From positions 1 through 53,817 of the forward strand of contig JAGVUJ010000135.1 in NCBI GenBank assembly GCA_019136325.1: a DNA stretch of 53,817 nucleotides. The letters are read 5' to 3'. Both the position numbers and the translations under genes were made by a program. The notes under the pieces are model-generated. The model was not told the DNA's origin. It saw only the letters and a program-made list of their open reading frames with translations, and ran no database searches. Origin of the DNA: Deltaproteobacteria bacterium. GTDB lineage: Bacteria; Desulfobacterota; Syntrophia; Syntrophales; Smithellaceae. Below are positions 52,377-53,817 of this stretch, one piece after another. Numbering within the stretch: the first letter of the stretch is position 1; each line of letters begins with the position of its first letter.

Positions 52377-53309
52377 TCACTGTCCCGGCTTTTGTGTAAC
52401 GGGCGGCTTGTCATTGATTGTAACCGGCGCCTGCGGGTCCTGCATCCATTCCTGCATAGCCCCGTCATAAAGGCGAACATTTTTATAGCCAAGGACTTCC
52501 ATAAGGATGTAAGACCAGATCGGGCAGCACTGGCCGATGTCGCAATAGGTGATAATTTCTTTTTCCTTGTCCTTGCCGATAGCGGTTTCGGCGATGACGG
52601 CAAGTTCTTCTTTTGTTTTGAAGGTCTTATCTTTATTGAAGGCACAGGAGGTCGGCATGTTAAAAGCGCCGGGAATCCGCCCCATCTTCGGAATGCAATC
52701 CATCTTCTTCTCGCCGGTAAAGAATTCTCGTTCTCTCACATCCAGCATAACTGCTTTGCCCAATCGTTCTTTGACATAATCTTTGTCGGCGAATCTTGCT
52801 CTTGAGTAAACACCCTTGAAAGGTTTCGCTTTCGCGTGCACAACCTCCTGCGAAAGCGGTTTCTTTTCAGCCATCCACTTGTTCATCCCCCCGTTGAGAA
52901 GAGCCACGTTTCTTATACCTGCATATTGCAGGGTGCAGGCGACACGGGCGCTTTGATAACTCAGCCGCGGCGTATCCATGCAACCGGTGACGACAATCCA
53001 CGCGTCAAAACCGATTCCGAAATATCCAATGGTATCATCCAGATCGTCTGTTTCGGGGATCTCCGTAAACAGCCCGTCTTTCTGGTAAGCCCATGAACCG
53101 TAAAAAGCGCTCAATGCGCCGGGAATGTGACCTTCACGGTAATCCTCAACTCGGCGGACATCCAGGATAATCACTTTCGGATTCTTCAAATTTGCCCAAA
53201 GCCAGTCGGTGGATACAATCGGCTCGATGTCACGGGTTTGACCGGCTATCGGCAGCAAGAAAATTAAACAGACAAGAATAAGGAGTTTGATGATAAAATA
53301 GTTTTTCAT
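52377..53309 (-). CDS. second periplasmic double-domain rhodanese
   Basis: A 310-residue paralogue of the 45231-46124 protein with the same plan. A signal peptide (residues 1-23, KNYFIIKLLILVCLIFLLPI) precedes an inactive first domain (VTGCMDTP) and a second domain with active-site loop ITYCDIGQCC and a neighbouring Cys. The extra C-terminal 15 residues are proline-rich. AAGGAGG lies before the ATG at 53309. It is convergent with ccsA. The duplicated rhodanese on both flanks of the cytochrome-maturation pair implies a shared sulfur-transfer job in the periplasm. Confidence 0.87.
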   Translation of the reverse strand: MKNYFIIKLLILVCLIFLLPIAGQTRDIEPIVSTDWLWANLKNPKVIILDVRRVEDYREGHIPGALSAFYGSWAYQKDGLFTEIPETDDLDDTIGYFGIGFDAWIVVTGCMDTPRLSYQSARVACTLQYAGIRNVALLNGGMNKWMAEKKPLSQEVVHAKAKPFKGVYSRARFADKDYVKERLGKAVMLDVREREFFTGEKKMDCIPKMGRIPGAFNMPTSCAFNKDKTFKTKEELAVIAETAIGKDKEKEIITYCDIGQCCPIWSYILMEVLGYKNVRLYDGAMQEWMQDPQAPVTINDKPPVTQKPGQ

Positions 53310-53413
53310 ATGACAACCTCCTTTGAATGTCGGATTTCACAATTTAGAAACGGGTACACAAACAGTATACCACTAATTCTTGAAAGAGACAGCCGAATGT
53401 TCAGACCGCAGAA

Positions 53414-53817
53414 TTAAGAGCAGCATTTTGTATCGTTTCTATTTTGCCGTATATGACGATCTATTGCTTCAATCAGCGTTTGCGTTTGATTCGGCAGCAG
53501 AGCGAATCCCATGTCATTCCTGTAAATGATGTTCATTTTTTTATCGATAATCACATACACGCGTTTTGACAGAGGCAGCAGCCAGTGGTCCGCGTCGTAG
53601 AGCTTGGCGATCTTGCCTTTTTCATCCACCAGAAGGGTCATGTTTTTCAGGCCGTGCTTGGCGATGAACTTGCGGTGCGATTCGGCCGAATCCCGCGACA
53701 GGCCGAATATCTTAACTTTTTTGGCTTCGTATTGCTTAATGTTTTGTTGAAACTCAACAAACTGGCGTATTCAAAGCTTTGTATCGTCTTTGGGATAGAA
53801 AGCCAGTACCACAGCGC
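53414..53817 (-). CDS. selenocysteine-containing peroxiredoxin (Bcp/AhpC-TSA type), partial
   Basis: Reading leftward from the window edge, one frame gives AVVLAFYPKDDTKL-UGA-IRQF followed by VEFQQNIKQYEAKKVKIFGL and continues to a stop at 53414. FYPKDDT..C is the peroxiredoxin signature, and the UGA (53773-53771) occupies the peroxidatic Cys position. The rest (SRDSAESHRKF, LLVDEKGKIAKLYD) is standard. A hairpin follows the UGA. Selenocysteine is therefore strongly implied. The N-terminus lies outside the window. The protein ends in Cys-Cys, possibly a resolving pair. Confidence 0.85.
53743..53761 (-). other. SECIS-like hairpin in the peroxiredoxin
   Basis: Downstream of the UGA, UUUGUUGA and UCAACAAA form a perfect eight-base-pair stem with the loop GUU. 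Seventeen nucleotides separate UGA from the loop. This fits the bacterial SECIS model in distance, loop length and a G as first loop base. Confidence 0.65.

Noticed and set aside
1..53817. CRISPR array or cas genes
   Set aside because: No regularly spaced repeats and no Cas-like proteins were seen anywhere.

Overview
The window reads as chromosome of an anaerobic, probably syntrophic member of the Desulfobacterota (Syntrophales/Syntrophaceae-like). This is inferred from gene content, not from a marker gene: a thiolase plus fused hydratase/dehydrogenase beta-oxidation pair, extra crotonase and SDR genes, an NtrYX-type sigma-54 two-component system, multiheme c-type cytochromes with an NrfD/ferredoxin partner, system II cytochrome maturation, and a peroxiredoxin with UGA at its catalytic position.

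Layout. (1) 1-3454 is the right end of an integrated, decaying element. It holds two small phage-type genes, a primase-polymerase/helicase pseudogene with two deletions, a small coiled-coil gene, a truncated HTH gene, an AT-rich orphan gene, and the displaced 3' half of a tRNA-Val(CAC) gene at 3410-3454 marking the junction. (2) 3600-9765 carries the beta-oxidation operon behind a palindrome-flanked promoter, then a small orphan gene with a perfect-consensus promoter, an SDR and a CrtC/lipocalin-like lipoprotein. (3) 10008-19034 is housekeeping: yebC, ruvC-ruvA-ruvB-queH, then lpxC, a DUF4390 gene and ntrY-ntrX-like genes downstream of a good sigma-54 promoter. (4) 19037-25638, minus strand: a flippase-like membrane protein, a DUF3568 lipoprotein, dnaJ, and fmt-rsmB-MBL-purC. 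(5) 25721-39476 is accessory: an MFS transporter, a patchwork of small genes, a Kef-type antiporter, a tandem Usp, and an AT-rich panB with a structured leader, flanked by gene fragments. (6) 39480-44220, minus strand: rsfS-comF-rfaE2-dksA and priA. (7) 44520-53817 is the most interesting part.

Region 7 contains a minus-strand operon of nrfD, a Tat-exported four-cluster ferredoxin, a multiheme cytochrome and a periplasmic double rhodanese. Divergent resB-ccsA genes encode the heme attachment machinery, and they are followed by a second paralogous rhodanese and a peroxiredoxin. The cytochrome is split by a single in-frame UGA into a seven-heme part with a signal peptide and a ten-heme part without one; read through, it is one 17-heme protein. 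The peroxiredoxin has UGA exactly where the peroxidatic cysteine belongs. Both UGA codons are followed by a hairpin whose GUU apical loop lies 17-18 nt downstream, which fits a bacterial SECIS. I infer a periplasmic electron-transfer and sulfur-handling module containing one clear and one possible selenoprotein.
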